In this document: piece by piece, positions 42,771 to 52,019 of the stretch | Position numbering within the stretch: the stretch's first letter is position 1 | How the letters are laid out: every line of letters starts with the position of its first letter | Assembly: GCA_031181585.1 (NCBI GenBank) | Contig: JAPSKP010000004.1 | Location: forward strand, 24,565-88,564 | DNA from: Lysinibacillus sp. | GTDB lineage: Bacteria; Bacillota; Bacilli; Bacillales_A; Planococcaceae | Direction of reading: 5' to 3' | DNA: 64,000 bases | Program-made: the position numbers and the translations under genes | The notes under the pieces: generated by a model | What the model saw: only the letters and a program-made list of their open reading frames with translations | The model's database searches: none | Told to the model about the DNA's origin: nothing

Positions 42771-43802
42771 ATGGAAACGATTGAACAGCTAAAGCAGGCA
42801 ATCAACAAACTGGAGGAACGAGAAGCAAAAAGTCTGCTGTTTCTATTATTGCTGCAGAACGAGCAAGGAAATATAGGGCAAATTTCGAAAATGTTGAACG
42901 ATACAAAAACATTTTTGCTCAAGGAGAACCATACTGAGCAAGTCAGCAATTCGCAGACGGTACATATTGTTTTTGGTGAGTCGGCGGGAGGTAGTTTAAA
43001 GCAGGCATTTCGCGAAACTCCATATGAAAAAACAGAGTCCGTCATTGTGCTGCCAGGCTGCTTATCAGTTGGCCCAGTCAAGGCATTGCATACAAAAGAA
43101 GGGCTGGACAATCGTTTCAAGTGGCTGAAACATCATTTCCGTGATGAATTTGATGATTTAGGTATTTATAAGCGAAATATGGAAAAAGCACTGCAGCAAC
43201 TTGAGGATATCCAGCCATATCAGCGGATCGTCATCTGGACATGTGAAAATGCTGCCGAGCAGACGGGGCTGCGTTTTGTACTTTATTTATTGAAGGAAAA
43301 AGCGAATGAGATAAAAGAATTCAATACTTTTAAAGCTTATCATGAATTATTTGACGATCCAGCTCAGGAAGAAGATTTTTATCCGAGATCTTCTGGTGAA
43401 CTGAACGCAGAACAGCTTCTTTTATTCTATAAACAATTGTCAATCAACCTGATGGAACTAAAACTGCGGGAATCTCTTTGTACGGAAGGGGAAACTCTAC
43501 TGCAATCAAACGGGCTTCTTCGCGTATGGAAAGATAAACAGGTCCATACCGTTAGTGAAGACAATGAAGATACATTCATCATTCACTGTGCGAGAAGGCT
43601 GCATAAAAAACAGAAAACGCATGAATTTATGAAAGCGCCGCGGCTTATCGGTGAAATGATTGGGCATATGGAGCAATATACGGGAGACGAATGGATCGAA
43701 TACCGGCTCCGCCATTTAATCGAGCAGGGAATCTTTGAATACCGCGGGGAGCTGCACGCCATGAGGTATTACGAGGTGAAGCTGAAAGAATCATGGCGTT
43801 AG
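42771..43802 (+). CDS. DUF1835 and DUF3658 domain protein
   Basis: 343 residues from ATG 42771, preceded by AGGGGGAAAGTG (the codon before, GTG 42768, could also start). A charged helical leader (1-60) is followed by DUF1835 (VHIVFGESAGGSLKQAF, VIVLPGCLSVGPV, WTCENAAEQTGLRFVLYLL) and a C-terminal DUF3658 part. These cytoplasmic proteins are widespread in Bacillales with unknown function. Probably co-transcribed with the DJ-1/PfpI gene. Confidence 0.85.
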   Translation: METIEQLKQAINKLEEREAKSLLFLLLLQNEQGNIGQISKMLNDTKTFLLKENHTEQVSNSQTVHIVFGESAGGSLKQAFRETPYEKTESVIVLPGCLSVGPVKALHTKEGLDNRFKWLKHHFRDEFDDLGIYKRNMEKALQQLEDIQPYQRIVIWTCENAAEQTGLRFVLYLLKEKANEIKEFNTFKAYHELFDDPAQEEDFYPRSSGELNAEQLLLFYKQLSINLMELKLRESLCTEGETLLQSNGLLRVWKDKQVHTVSEDNEDTFIIHCARRLHKKQKTHEFMKAPRLIGEMIGHMEQYTGDEWIEYRLRHLIEQGIFEYRGELHAMRYYEVKLKESWR

Positions 43803-43868
43803 ACAGATCTGAATAAGGATATAAGAGTAAAAAAACAATTAATCATAAATACCCTGAAAAGGAACTTT

Positions 43869-44384
43869 TTGCCATTTAAACCATCAGATTTTGTAAGTGA
43901 AAAGATAGTGCAGAATGCAAATGAAATGGCAGGTGAAAAGATGGCTAAAAAGCTGATATTTCCGGTATTTTATATAGCCGAGTGGGTTTTTTTCTTGTAT
44001 GTTCTTCTCTTTATCCTGATTTTTAACTTGTTCAATTATGTTAACTTTCTTCTGGTAGATATGCCGTGGGAGGAAAGAGTCCCTCTTACTTCATCTACTA
44101 CTAAGTCCTTACTTATAATACTGGTAATAGGGTTGATCTGCTTCATCTATATAAGGTATCTGGCAGGCCATCGGGTGTATCGGAAAGTTAAGGCCGCCAT
44201 TTGGGGTGTTGTATTTAGCATAAACTCCTTAAGCTGTATTTTTCTATTTATTATTAGTATGAATTTTGAGTTTGATCTGTATAAAGGGGAACAAATTATA
44301 TTGCTGGTTGCTGCTTGCATCAGTATTGTTCTTACCATACAAGTTATCATGAAATATGAAAGCGAAAGAAAAGTTGTTAGCTAA
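43869..44384 (+). CDS. Hypothetical four-helix membrane protein
   Basis: 171 residues from TTG 43869 after AAAAGGAA. An amphipathic N-terminal region of about 28 residues precedes four membrane helices in two pairs (FFLYVLLFILIFNLFNYV, LLIILVIGLICFIYI, IWGVVFSINSLSCIFLFII, IILLVAACISIVLTIQVI). No family recognised. ATG 43926 is a possible shorter start. Confidence 0.6.
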   Translation: MPFKPSDFVSEKIVQNANEMAGEKMAKKLIFPVFYIAEWVFFLYVLLFILIFNLFNYVNFLLVDMPWEERVPLTSSTTKSLLIILVIGLICFIYIRYLAGHRVYRKVKAAIWGVVFSINSLSCIFLFIISMNFEFDLYKGEQIILLVAACISIVLTIQVIMKYESERKVVS

Positions 44385-44436
44385 CATCGGCAATACAAAA
44401 AAAGATTTCTTTAATGGGAATCAAGGGGGATAAAAA

Positions 44437-44994
44437 ATGAAGCAAGCGCTGCTGATTATTGATGCACAACAAGAATTAATAGATGGTAACGACGAGCAAA
44501 AGCCTGTCTATGAAAAAAAGAAGCTGATCCAAACGATTAACAACGTAGTAGAGGAGGCTGTGAAGCGGGACATACCGATCCTTTTCGTACGGGACGAGGA
44601 CGTTGCAGGCGGTGAAGGAGAAGGATTCCAGGTTCACCGGGAAATAACTATTCCTCCCAATACTCCCATGTTTAACAAGCAGGCAACCAATGCCTTTTAC
44701 GAGACAGATTTGCTTCATTATTTGCAGGGTATTGAAGTGAGCCATCTTGTCATCATGGGCTGCCAGACAGAGTATTGTATTGATACGGCTGTCAGAACGG
44801 CAACAGTTAATGGGTTTGATGTGACCCTCGTGGAGGATGGACATTCAACGACTGACTCTGCGGAATTATCCGCTGCGCAGATCATTGCGCATCATAATAG
44901 AATCCTGCATGGTCATTACAACGTGGACAACTTTTCTGTCGTAAGGGATTCTGAAGAACCATTATTTGAGCCTATTCACGATGATTACCGGTAG
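44437..44994 (+). CDS. Isochorismatase-family cysteine hydrolase
   Basis: 185 residues. Catalytic triad candidates Asp9 (LLIIDAQ), Lys81 (FNKQATNAF) and Cys114 (GCQTEYCIDTAVRTA) are in the standard order, with cis-peptide region VIMGC. The superfamily hydrolyses isochorismate, nicotinamide, N-carbamoyl compounds and similar amides; the substrate is unknown here. AAGGGGG precedes ATG. Monocistronic, with a strong terminator. Confidence 0.9.
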   Translation: MKQALLIIDAQQELIDGNDEQKPVYEKKKLIQTINNVVEEAVKRDIPILFVRDEDVAGGEGEGFQVHREITIPPNTPMFNKQATNAFYETDLLHYLQGIEVSHLVIMGCQTEYCIDTAVRTATVNGFDVTLVEDGHSTTDSAELSAAQIIAHHNRILHGHYNVDNFSVVRDSEEPLFEPIHDDYR

Positions 44995-45014
44995 TTTTTC
45001 AATCTTAGCAAAAG

Positions 45015-45047
45015 GCAGCGCCCTATTAAAGGGGTGCCGCTTTTTTT
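45015..45047 (+). terminator. Rho-independent terminator
   Basis: GC-rich stem between 45015-45025 and 45031-45041 with wobbles, followed by seven T residues. Confidence 0.8.
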
Positions 45048-45230
45048 ATTTGCCATTAAGATTCGAAGGAAACGGCTTTGTAATTGCTCAGCCTAATAAA
45101 GTATAACTAGGGAGGCAGAGGTAAATTCAAAAATTAATCCATCATATTAATGAAAGATAGAGCAATTCTTTTTGAAATACAGCATGTCTATGGAATAATG
45201 GAACGAAATGCAGGGAAAGGGGTTATACCA

Positions 45231-45875
45231 TTGAAAGTATTAGTAGTCGGAGCTAATGGACAGATTGGCAAGCACCTGGTGAAACTGTTAAAGGAAAGTG
45301 ATGAATACAGTGTGACAGCATTCGTTCGAACAGAACAGCAGGCAAGGGAGTTTGAAGACTTTGGTGTGGAAGCAGTCATGGGGAATCTTGAAGGAACAGT
45401 TGGAGAGCTTGAGGAAGCGCTAAAGAGCAGTGATGCAGTTGTCTTTACAGCAGGTTCAGGCGGGAAAACAGGATATGATAAAACATTGCTCATTGATCTT
45501 GATGGGGCTGTGAAGGTAATGGAAGCAGCTGAAAATGCAGGAATACAACGATTCATCATGGTCAGTGCGTTACAGGCACATAACCGTCAAAACTGGAATG
45601 AACAAATTAAGCCTTACTATGTTGCTAAACATTATGCTGACCGAGTCCTAGTTCAAAGTAAATTAACCTACACAATCATCCGCCCTGGAGGACTTCTAAA
45701 TGAGCCCGGTACTGGCAGAGTCACGATAGCGGAAAACCTTGAAAGAGGCATTATTCCAAGAGAAGATGTGGCAAAAACAATTCTCGCGGCTATAAATGAA
45801 GAAAGCACCTTTAATAAATCATTTGATCTCGTGTCAGGTGAGACATCAATTAGAGAAGCAGTAAAAAATATATAA
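45231..45875 (+). CDS. NAD(P)-binding SDR (YhfK-like)
   Basis: 214 residues from TTG 45231, eight bases after AAAGGGG; the frame opens earlier at 45150 without a site. VLVVGANGQIGKHLVKLL is the cofactor motif, VTAFVRTEQQ and AVMGNLEG follow, and YYVAKHYADRVL contains a YxxxK-like element. This matches the SDR_a5 group including B. subtilis YhfK. Function unknown, probably an NADP-dependent reductase or sensor. Confidence 0.85.
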   Translation: MKVLVVGANGQIGKHLVKLLKESDEYSVTAFVRTEQQAREFEDFGVEAVMGNLEGTVGELEEALKSSDAVVFTAGSGGKTGYDKTLLIDLDGAVKVMEAAENAGIQRFIMVSALQAHNRQNWNEQIKPYYVAKHYADRVLVQSKLTYTIIRPGGLLNEPGTGRVTIAENLERGIIPREDVAKTILAAINEESTFNKSFDLVSGETSIREAVKNI

Positions 45876-45944
45876 TTGTTTTTTTTTACAGCCCTTTCGC
45901 ATTTTGAAAGGGTTGTATGTGATGTAAAGGAGTTTTGGACTAAC

Positions 45945-46121
45945 ATGAGATGTGGAGCAAAATGCTTTTTTGTTGAATTCGAAATAGATGGTGAAATTCA
46001 ATCGCAGTCAATTACAGCAAGAACACCGGTAGAAGCGAGAAAAACGATCCGCCTCACATATGGACAGGGACCTCGAATTTTAACGGTTAAAGAAGAGAAG
46101 AAAAGAAACTTAGGGACGTAA
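45945..46121 (+). CDS. Small hypothetical protein (58 aa)
   Basis: 58 residues from ATG 45945; AAAGGAG lies 12 bases upstream, a long but usable distance. The sequence FFVEFEIDGEIQSQSITARTPVEARKTIRLTYG looks like a small alpha/beta fold with conserved-looking TPVEARKT. Similar short proteins occur in Bacillus but I cannot name the family. Confidence 0.6.
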   Translation: MRCGAKCFFVEFEIDGEIQSQSITARTPVEARKTIRLTYGQGPRILTVKEEKKRNLGT

Positions 46122-46219
46122 AGGTACTGCCTCTTTGTAACTCTTTATTTCTTAAATGTATGAAGGTATAAGAACGGGAAAGTCTATACTTTAAGAAATA
46201 AAGAACGGAGGAAGTTAAA

Positions 46220-46708
46220 ATGCAGTACACAAAAGCATTTTTCGTTAAGCTTGTTCTGACAATCGTTATGTTATGGATTGTATTAGGGTTATTCTTTGAC
46301 GTTTCATTTGGAAATATACTGCTTATAGGAACGATCCTTACGATTGTTGCCTTTGTTGGAGATGTATTCATTCTGCCTAGGGTTGGGAACCTAATGGCGG
46401 CAGCAGGTGACTTGCTTCTTGCCTTTTTTGTTGTCTGGGCATTAGGGGCCATACTATTTGACCAAAACACAGCGGTATTTTCCGCCGCCTTTTTATCAGC
46501 TCTTTTTATTGGGGTAGGGGAAATGTTTTATCATCGATACTTTAGAAATCATGTGATGAAAACAGTCCAGGAGCCAGGGAAGAATAGGGGTTATAATTAT
46601 AAGCCAAGAGTTGCACAAACTGAGTTTTCACAGGACTTTGATGAAGGCCAGGAAAAGAACGAGAACAACGATACTACCAATAATGAAACAGAAGGTCCTA
46701 CGAAATAA
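46220..46708 (+). CDS. DUF2512 family membrane protein (YndM-like)
   Basis: 162 residues with four membrane helices in the first 105 residues (AFFVKLVLTIVMLWIVLGLFF to FIGVGEMFYHRYF), and a hydrophilic acidic tail. This is the DUF2512/YndM pattern (GDVFILPRVGNLMAAAGD in the central loop). The family is confined to Bacillales, often stress- or sporulation-associated; function unknown. GGAGG precedes the ATG. Confidence 0.85.
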   Translation: MQYTKAFFVKLVLTIVMLWIVLGLFFDVSFGNILLIGTILTIVAFVGDVFILPRVGNLMAAAGDLLLAFFVVWALGAILFDQNTAVFSAAFLSALFIGVGEMFYHRYFRNHVMKTVQEPGKNRGYNYKPRVAQTEFSQDFDEGQEKNENNDTTNNETEGPTK

Positions 46709-46812
46709 AAAAGGGACTGCCTAATTTTCTCTTTATTAAAAACAGTCAAGGTGTAAGCCGGAACTAATGAAATAGTGAATTCTAATGCTACACAGTATAT
46801 GCAGAGAAATTA

Positions 46813-46858
46813 AGAGGATAGGAGAGCTCAAAAAACAGGCTCTATCTATCCTCTTTTT
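46813..46858 (+). terminator. Rho-independent terminator downstream of the DUF2512 gene
   Basis: AGAGGATA (46813-46820) pairs with TATCCTCT (46847-46854), with further pairing inside, followed by a five-T tract. Confidence 0.65.
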
Positions 46859-46946
46859 GCAATTTTAATGTAATTATTTAAATTGTTGATTTTAATAATG
46901 AATGATCGTTGCAATTCAAACGCTGTTGCTTTTTTGTATATGTCAT

Positions 46947-47920
46947 TTATCGGACAGTCAATAAAAATTCCTTCAAATTAGCTAAATTCTCATCAAAAAA
47001 CGCCTGATGTTTATCAAGCCCGCGCCTTTTGCACCAGCCTAATGAAGTAAAGGCATCAGTAAAACGGTAAAAGGGCAGGATCATATCCAAATCGATGAGC
47101 GGACGGATCGAGCGGTAGCCTTCCTGGTAGGCTTCTAGAGTACCGGGATTATGCAGAAAGATATCCCGGTTAATTTTCGTAAAATCAATTTCCGTCGAGC
47201 CGAACCGGGAACTTTCAAAATCGATAATGCCGGACACCTGATTATTATCGGCCATTATATTGGCCGGCCGAAAGTCCATATGGATAAAGCTTGGGCCATC
47301 TGGCTGCGGCAGCAGTTTTTACCAAGCTTCATACAGCTCAAGTGTTTGATCATATAATTTAGCTGGAATGGCTCCCTCTACATCCTTTGCAAAATTATAG
47401 AACTGTGTATGTAGAAAGGCTCCCCATTCCTCGTAGACATTGGAAAGCTCCAGGTAATTTTTTTTGTCGTCTGGTTGAATGGTATGCAGTTTTGCGTGGT
47501 TTACCCCGATATCATAGGCTAATTGTTTATCCACCTTTTTAGAGACGGGCTGTCCTTGTATGCAAGACAGCAGCAGGGCGCCTGTGATTTCCTCATCTCT
47601 CCCCAGCAGTCGAGCACATTCGGCACGGGAACGGTCCCTTTTAATGCTTCTAGTGCTTCTGCTTCACGGATCAGCTTTTCCTTCGAGTAAGGGATTTTAA
47701 GAAAAACGGTCTCCTGATTTGAAAGCTCTAAACGGTACACAGCGGAGCTGAAAGATTCAGGAACGTCGTCAATCGATAAAACATGCAGATTCATTTTCTT
47801 TATTACGTATGCTACTTGTTCCATTTCGCTCTCCTGTTCTAATCCAGATTTTTCAGTGCAGGGGTCAAAAAAACGGTAGAATCTTACAGGATTCCCCATA
47901 AAAAGAGTTTCTATATCCAT
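46947..47920 (-). pseudogene. Aminoglycoside-type phosphotransferase, inactivated
   Basis: Three fragments in order make one APH-fold kinase. The N-terminal lobe is 47920 to about 47600 (VFLKIPYSKEKLIREAEALEAL). A frameshift near 47610 moves to the frame of 47534-47319 (GALLLSCIQGQPVSKKVDKQLAYDIG). An in-frame TAA at 47319-47321 then interrupts before PQPDGPSFIHMDFRPANIMAD. The catalytic loop (here HMDFRPANI) and the DFES metal motif survive at 47279-46947. One frameshift plus one nonsense change make it non-functional. Substrate of the ancestor unknown. Confidence 0.85.
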
Positions 47921-48141
47921 TTCAAATATCCTGCCATCAAAGATAGAAGTAAAAAGAACATTTCCGTTATATCATCCGTTTTATGTTACATAAAGGGTGA
48001 TAACGCCTTTATTTTTCAATCTAGCTAACTCGTCTTTAGGTAAAGCAGCTATTCTAGAAAACAAAGAAGATTTCAAAAAATATACAAAAACAGCTTGCAA
48101 ATAGTAATAATAACTGTTTATAATAACAAGGTATTTAACTG

Positions 48142-48163
48142 AAAATAGTAATCATTACGTTTA
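48142..48163. promoter_or_regulatory. Zur-box-like palindrome 1
   Basis: AAATAGTAATCATTACGTTTA matches the B. subtilis Zur consensus (AAATCGTAATNATTACGATTT) at all but two or three positions. Located just before an orphan ribosome-binding site. Confidence 0.7.
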
Positions 48164-48465
48164 TTTGGGTTAAGGAGGGATAAATAGAGGAAAGAAAATA
48201 CGCTAATTTCGCAACAAATAAAAAGGATAAAATGAAAATAAGTGAAACAATTCAAAATGGATTACGGTGAGTTTTCCACTATGATCGGGCAGTTACACAA
48301 TCTTCTGCGAAAATCAGAAGTCTATAAACAATCAATTTGTTTGCGCACGATCCATAAAGCCTAACAGTCAGCAAGGGATGTGCCCGGAGTAAAACGTCAT
48401 ATCCATGGAGCAAAATTTGTATGTCACAAACGCCCGTTCATCGAAGGGGCAAGTATTGAAAATTT

Positions 48466-48488
48466 TAAATCGTAATCATTTCGTTTTA
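48466..48488. promoter_or_regulatory. Zur-box-like palindrome 2
   Basis: A 23-base site with perfect left half TAAATCGTAAT and right half ATTTCGTTTTA (two mismatches to the consensus right half). It lies about 165 bases upstream of the substrate-binding protein gene. Predicts repression by zinc-loaded Zur. Confidence 0.8.
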
Positions 48489-48651
48489 AAAAAGAACATA
48501 AAATAAAGCAGACGTAAAAGGGTTTATATTTATTGAAGCTGTAAGCAGTCATAAACGACATATTTTTTAACAGCTGTGAAAGGAAAGCGTTTAGAATCTT
48601 AAAGCTTTCAAGATATTCACCCTCAACATTACTAATTAAAGGAGATTTTTT

Positions 48652-50253
48652 ATGCTGAAAAAGGAGTATTTATTTTTGGTAATAATGTGCGTTTCACTTT
48701 TGTTGGGGGCGTGCAGCGATGTAACGTCATCAAAGAGTAAAGAAGGCAATGGTACAGATAAAAATACATTAACGATGTCTTGGCCGCTAGACATTGGGGA
48801 GGCAAATCCGCATTTATATTCACCGAATGAAATGTTTGCGCAGGCAATGCTGTATGACCCATTAGTTGTTTACGGGACTGATGGAACAATTTCTTCAGGG
48901 TTAGCTGAGAAGTGGGACGTTACTGAAGATGGAAAGGAATATACGTTTTATTTACGGGAAGGTGTTTTATATTCTGATGGTTCGAAGTTAACAGCAGAAA
49001 ATGTAAAGCGCAACTTTGAAACAGTTATCGGCAATAGTTTAGCCCATAGCTGGTTAGAAGTGGTAACAATTATTGATAAAGTAGAAGCACTGGATGAGTT
49101 AACAGTGAAAGTTTCATTAAAGGAACCATACTATCCATTTCTGCAGGAGCTGGCATTGATTCGACCGCTCCGTATGTTAGGCGATGCGGGTTTTCCGGAT
49201 AGCGGTAATACAGTTGATGGTATTAAGGAGCCTATTGGTACAGGCCCCTGGATATTAAAAGAAGCAGATGAAAATCATGCAGTCTTCATACGAAATGAAA
49301 ATTATTGGGGCGAAAAACCTCCGATTGAAAAGGTAGAAGTAAAATATATTGCTGATTCACAGATGCGCATGATGGCTTTAGAAAAGGGAGAGATCGACTT
49401 AATTTTCGGAAGCGCACAGCTTATGCCAAGTGAATTTACTACATTGCAGCAAAACGATAAGTATGTGACGAAAATTTCAGATCCATTATCAACGCGTATT
49501 TTATCCCTTAATACCACATATGGGGTGACTAAGCATAAAGAGGTTCGGCTAGCGCTTCAGCATGCACTTGACCGTCAAACAATTATTGAACATGTTTTGA
49601 GCGGATTGGAGCAGGAGGCACACTCTTTATTTGCACCGGGCTTCCCCTACAGTGATATTGAAATTGAAAAATACAATTATGACTTAAAAAAAGCACAGCA
49701 AATTTTAGATGAAGCCGGCTGGGCTATGGATGAGAAAACAGGTATTCGCTCTAAGGATGGCGAAAAACTGGAACTGCTTATCGCCTACAATTCAAGTGAC
49801 CAAGTGCATAAGGCAATCTACGAATATTTACAGGGCGCCTGGAAAGAAATTGGCGTTGAAGTGGAGCTAGTAGCAGAAGAGAACCAGGTATATTATGCCC
49901 GGACAAAATCAGGTGAATATAACATTGTGATGAACGATACGTGGGGAGCGCCGTATGATCCTCATATGTATTTACGGACAATGTTAGGAGAGCAGCAAAT
50001 CGGTAACTATTCATTATCGGGAACAGATGCAAGTGGAAAGCTTACAGAAGAAATTACACGTGTTATTCGATCTACAAATGAAGCTGAACGCAGCAGCTTA
50101 TATGAGAGCATTATTCAAACGATCCAGCAAGAGGCAATCTTTATGCCGATTTCGTATCGTCAAAATTACCTTGTAGCGAATGATGTGTTTAAAACGATGA
50201 CATTCTCGCCGCAGCAATTTGAAGTACCAACTAATTTATATGAGATGAAGTGA
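48652..50253 (+). CDS. cntA: NikA/CntA-like metal(lophore) substrate-binding lipoprotein
   Basis: 533 residues. Lipoprotein signal with lipobox LLGAC (Cys21), then the SBP_bac_5 fold of nickel/peptide-binding proteins. The NPHLYSPNEMFAQAMLYDPLV region, YYPFLQELALIRPLR, IGTGPWIL, RNENYWGEKP and WGAPYDPH are shared with E. coli NikA and S. aureus CntA. It would capture a metal complex outside the membrane and pass it to the permeases encoded next. AAAGGAG precedes the ATG. The CntA reading is supported by the CntE-like exporter at the operon end and by Zur-type sites upstream; plain nickel import is the alternative. Confidence 0.85.
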   Translation: MLKKEYLFLVIMCVSLLLGACSDVTSSKSKEGNGTDKNTLTMSWPLDIGEANPHLYSPNEMFAQAMLYDPLVVYGTDGTISSGLAEKWDVTEDGKEYTFYLREGVLYSDGSKLTAENVKRNFETVIGNSLAHSWLEVVTIIDKVEALDELTVKVSLKEPYYPFLQELALIRPLRMLGDAGFPDSGNTVDGIKEPIGTGPWILKEADENHAVFIRNENYWGEKPPIEKVEVKYIADSQMRMMALEKGEIDLIFGSAQLMPSEFTTLQQNDKYVTKISDPLSTRILSLNTTYGVTKHKEVRLALQHALDRQTIIEHVLSGLEQEAHSLFAPGFPYSDIEIEKYNYDLKKAQQILDEAGWAMDEKTGIRSKDGEKLELLIAYNSSDQVHKAIYEYLQGAWKEIGVEVELVAEENQVYYARTKSGEYNIVMNDTWGAPYDPHMYLRTMLGEQQIGNYSLSGTDASGKLTEEITRVIRSTNEAERSSLYESIIQTIQQEAIFMPISYRQNYLVANDVFKTMTFSPQQFEVPTNLYEMK

Positions 50254-51200
50254 ACGGAATGGCAAACTATTTAATGAAACGCTTTTTGAGTATGGCACTG
50301 GCGATGATTGGTTTAACGTTAATTGCATTTTTTCTCATGCGCATCATGCCCGGTGATCCGATAGAGGCCTATTATCAGGCAAATCATATTCCGGTAACAG
50401 AAGAAATGCTAGAGCAGGCAAGACAGGAGCAAGGGCTGGACAAGCCCTTGTTTACACAATATATCACATGGCTTGGCGGAGTAATGACATTTGATTTTGG
50501 CACGTCCTTTATGAACGGAAAATCAGTAAGTGAGGAATTATTGGCTTATTTTACCGTTACGATTCAATTGGCGCTCGTTGCTTTTTTGTTCATGTTAATT
50601 ATTTGTATTCCAATTGGCATCTTAAGTGCAATAAAACAAAATTCTGTTTTTGATCATGCAACGAGGCTGACTATTTTTTCTGTTGCCTCGATGCCAAGCT
50701 TTTGGCTGGGGTTTGTGCTTATTTATGTTATCGCATTCAAGCTTGACCTATTACCGCTGATGGGGTGGGGAACGCCACAAACAATTATTTTACCGGCATT
50801 AACGCTAGCTTTAGGAAATATACCATTTTACATTCGTATGATCCGTACAAGTATGATTGAGCAAATGAAACAGCCTTTTGTAACATTTGCCCGGGCAAGG
50901 GGGATAAGCGAGTCGGTTATTATCCGTAAACATATTTTTAAAGCCACATTAACACCGTTTGTTACGTCTCTTGCGATGACATTCGGCATATTAATAGGCG
51001 GCGCTGCTATTGTAGAAATGATATTTTCCATTCCCGGTATGGGGCGCTATATTGTGGGAGCGATAACAGCACGTGATTATTACGTGATGCAAGGCTTTAT
51101 TATGATGATTGGATTTTTCTTTATAATTGTAAACTTTTTAGCGGATTTATTATGCGCATTAATCGATCCGAGAATTCGATTGAAGGAGAATTTGTCGTGA
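50250..51200 (+). CDS. cntB: ABC transporter permease (NikB/CntB-like)
   Basis: 316 residues, six membrane helices, BPD_transp_1 fold. The N-terminus has the MRIMPGDPIEAYY signature of DppB/NikB permeases; the EAA loop is FARARGISESVIIRKHIFKATLTP. The GTG start overlaps the preceding stop codon (ATG 50259 is an alternative), indicating translational coupling. Forms the channel together with the next gene product. Confidence 0.9.
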   Translation: MNGMANYLMKRFLSMALAMIGLTLIAFFLMRIMPGDPIEAYYQANHIPVTEEMLEQARQEQGLDKPLFTQYITWLGGVMTFDFGTSFMNGKSVSEELLAYFTVTIQLALVAFLFMLIICIPIGILSAIKQNSVFDHATRLTIFSVASMPSFWLGFVLIYVIAFKLDLLPLMGWGTPQTIILPALTLALGNIPFYIRMIRTSMIEQMKQPFVTFARARGISESVIIRKHIFKATLTPFVTSLAMTFGILIGGAAIVEMIFSIPGMGRYIVGAITARDYYVMQGFIMMIGFFFIIVNFLADLLCALIDPRIRLKENLS

Positions 51201-52003
51201 GAAAAAAATGGGCATTTTATTGTAGTACCTTTCTTGTTTGTCTCTTGTTTTTTATGGCGGTGTTCGGTCCTTGGCTCATGCCGAATGATCCGCATGTACC
51301 GAATATGGCGGCGAAACTGCAAGGATTTTCAGCACAGTATCCTCTTGGTACAGATCATTTAGGGCGCTGTGTGTTATCGAGATTGATCGAGGGGGCAAGG
51401 GTGTCTTTATTCGTTGCGTTTATCGTGCTGGCAGCGACACTTTCTATCAGTATGATAGTGGGACTAACAGCAGGCTATGCCGGCGGTTGGATCGACCTTG
51501 TGTTGATGCGTATTTGCGATATATTGCTTGCGATTCCGAATTTTATTTTTGCACTAGTTATTGTTGGTGCACTTGGCGCAGGCATGAAAAATTTAGTCAT
51601 TGCCATCGTCGTGGTCGTCTGGGTTGGTTTTGCCCGCGTTATACGGAATATGGTTATAAGTTTAAAAGAAACGAATTATGTAGTGTATGCGAAAATATGC
51701 GGTGTTCCGACTTGGAAAATCATTCTACGTCATATTGTGCCGTTTGTATTTCCGCAAATGCTTCTTTTAAAGCTAATTGGCTTAGGTTCTACGATACTAA
51801 TGATTTCCGAGCTGTCTTTTTTAGGGCTGGGGATAACACCGCCGACAGCTGAGTGGGGCATGATGATAAGTGAAAGTAAAACGTACTTAATGACAAAACC
51901 GGAGCTGATGATTATTCCAGGTGTCATGATTTCATTAACAGTATTGATTTTTAATGCCTTCGGTGACTCGCTGCGGGACGTACTGGACCCAAAATCAACA
52001 TGA
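51197..52003 (+). CDS. cntC: ABC transporter permease (NikC/CntC-like)
   Basis: 268 residues from GTG 51197, eight bases after AAGGAG and overlapping the previous stop (GTGA); an ATG at 51152 has no site. The DppC-type opening PWLMPNDPHVPNMAAKLQG and YPLGTDHLGRCVLSRLIEGAR is typical, and the EAA loop is VYAKICGVPTWKIILRHIVP. Second permease of the heterodimer. Confidence 0.9.
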   Translation: MRKKWAFYCSTFLVCLLFFMAVFGPWLMPNDPHVPNMAAKLQGFSAQYPLGTDHLGRCVLSRLIEGARVSLFVAFIVLAATLSISMIVGLTAGYAGGWIDLVLMRICDILLAIPNFIFALVIVGALGAGMKNLVIAIVVVVWVGFARVIRNMVISLKETNYVVYAKICGVPTWKIILRHIVPFVFPQMLLLKLIGLGSTILMISELSFLGLGITPPTAEWGMMISESKTYLMTKPELMIIPGVMISLTVLIFNAFGDSLRDVLDPKST

Positions 52004-52019
52004 ATAGAGGTGAAGAGCT

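Larger units (their letters stand above)
47921..48651. other. 730-bp upstream region of the metallophore operon, with gene remnant
   Basis: Holds two Zur-box-like palindromes (48142-48163 and 48466-48488). Between them a perfect ribosome-binding site AAGGAGG (48173-48179) has no start codon within reach, and a 70-codon frame beginning around 48243 is interrupted by a TAA at about 48362. This looks like a decayed Zur-controlled gene. I could not identify its family; it is not obviously cntK, cntL or cntM. Confidence 0.55.

Noticed and set aside
45876..46121. Long form (81 codons) of the small protein starting at 45876
   Set aside because: The first 23 codons cover a T-rich stretch and a hairpin with no ribosome-binding site; the ATG at 45945 has AAAGGAG upstream.
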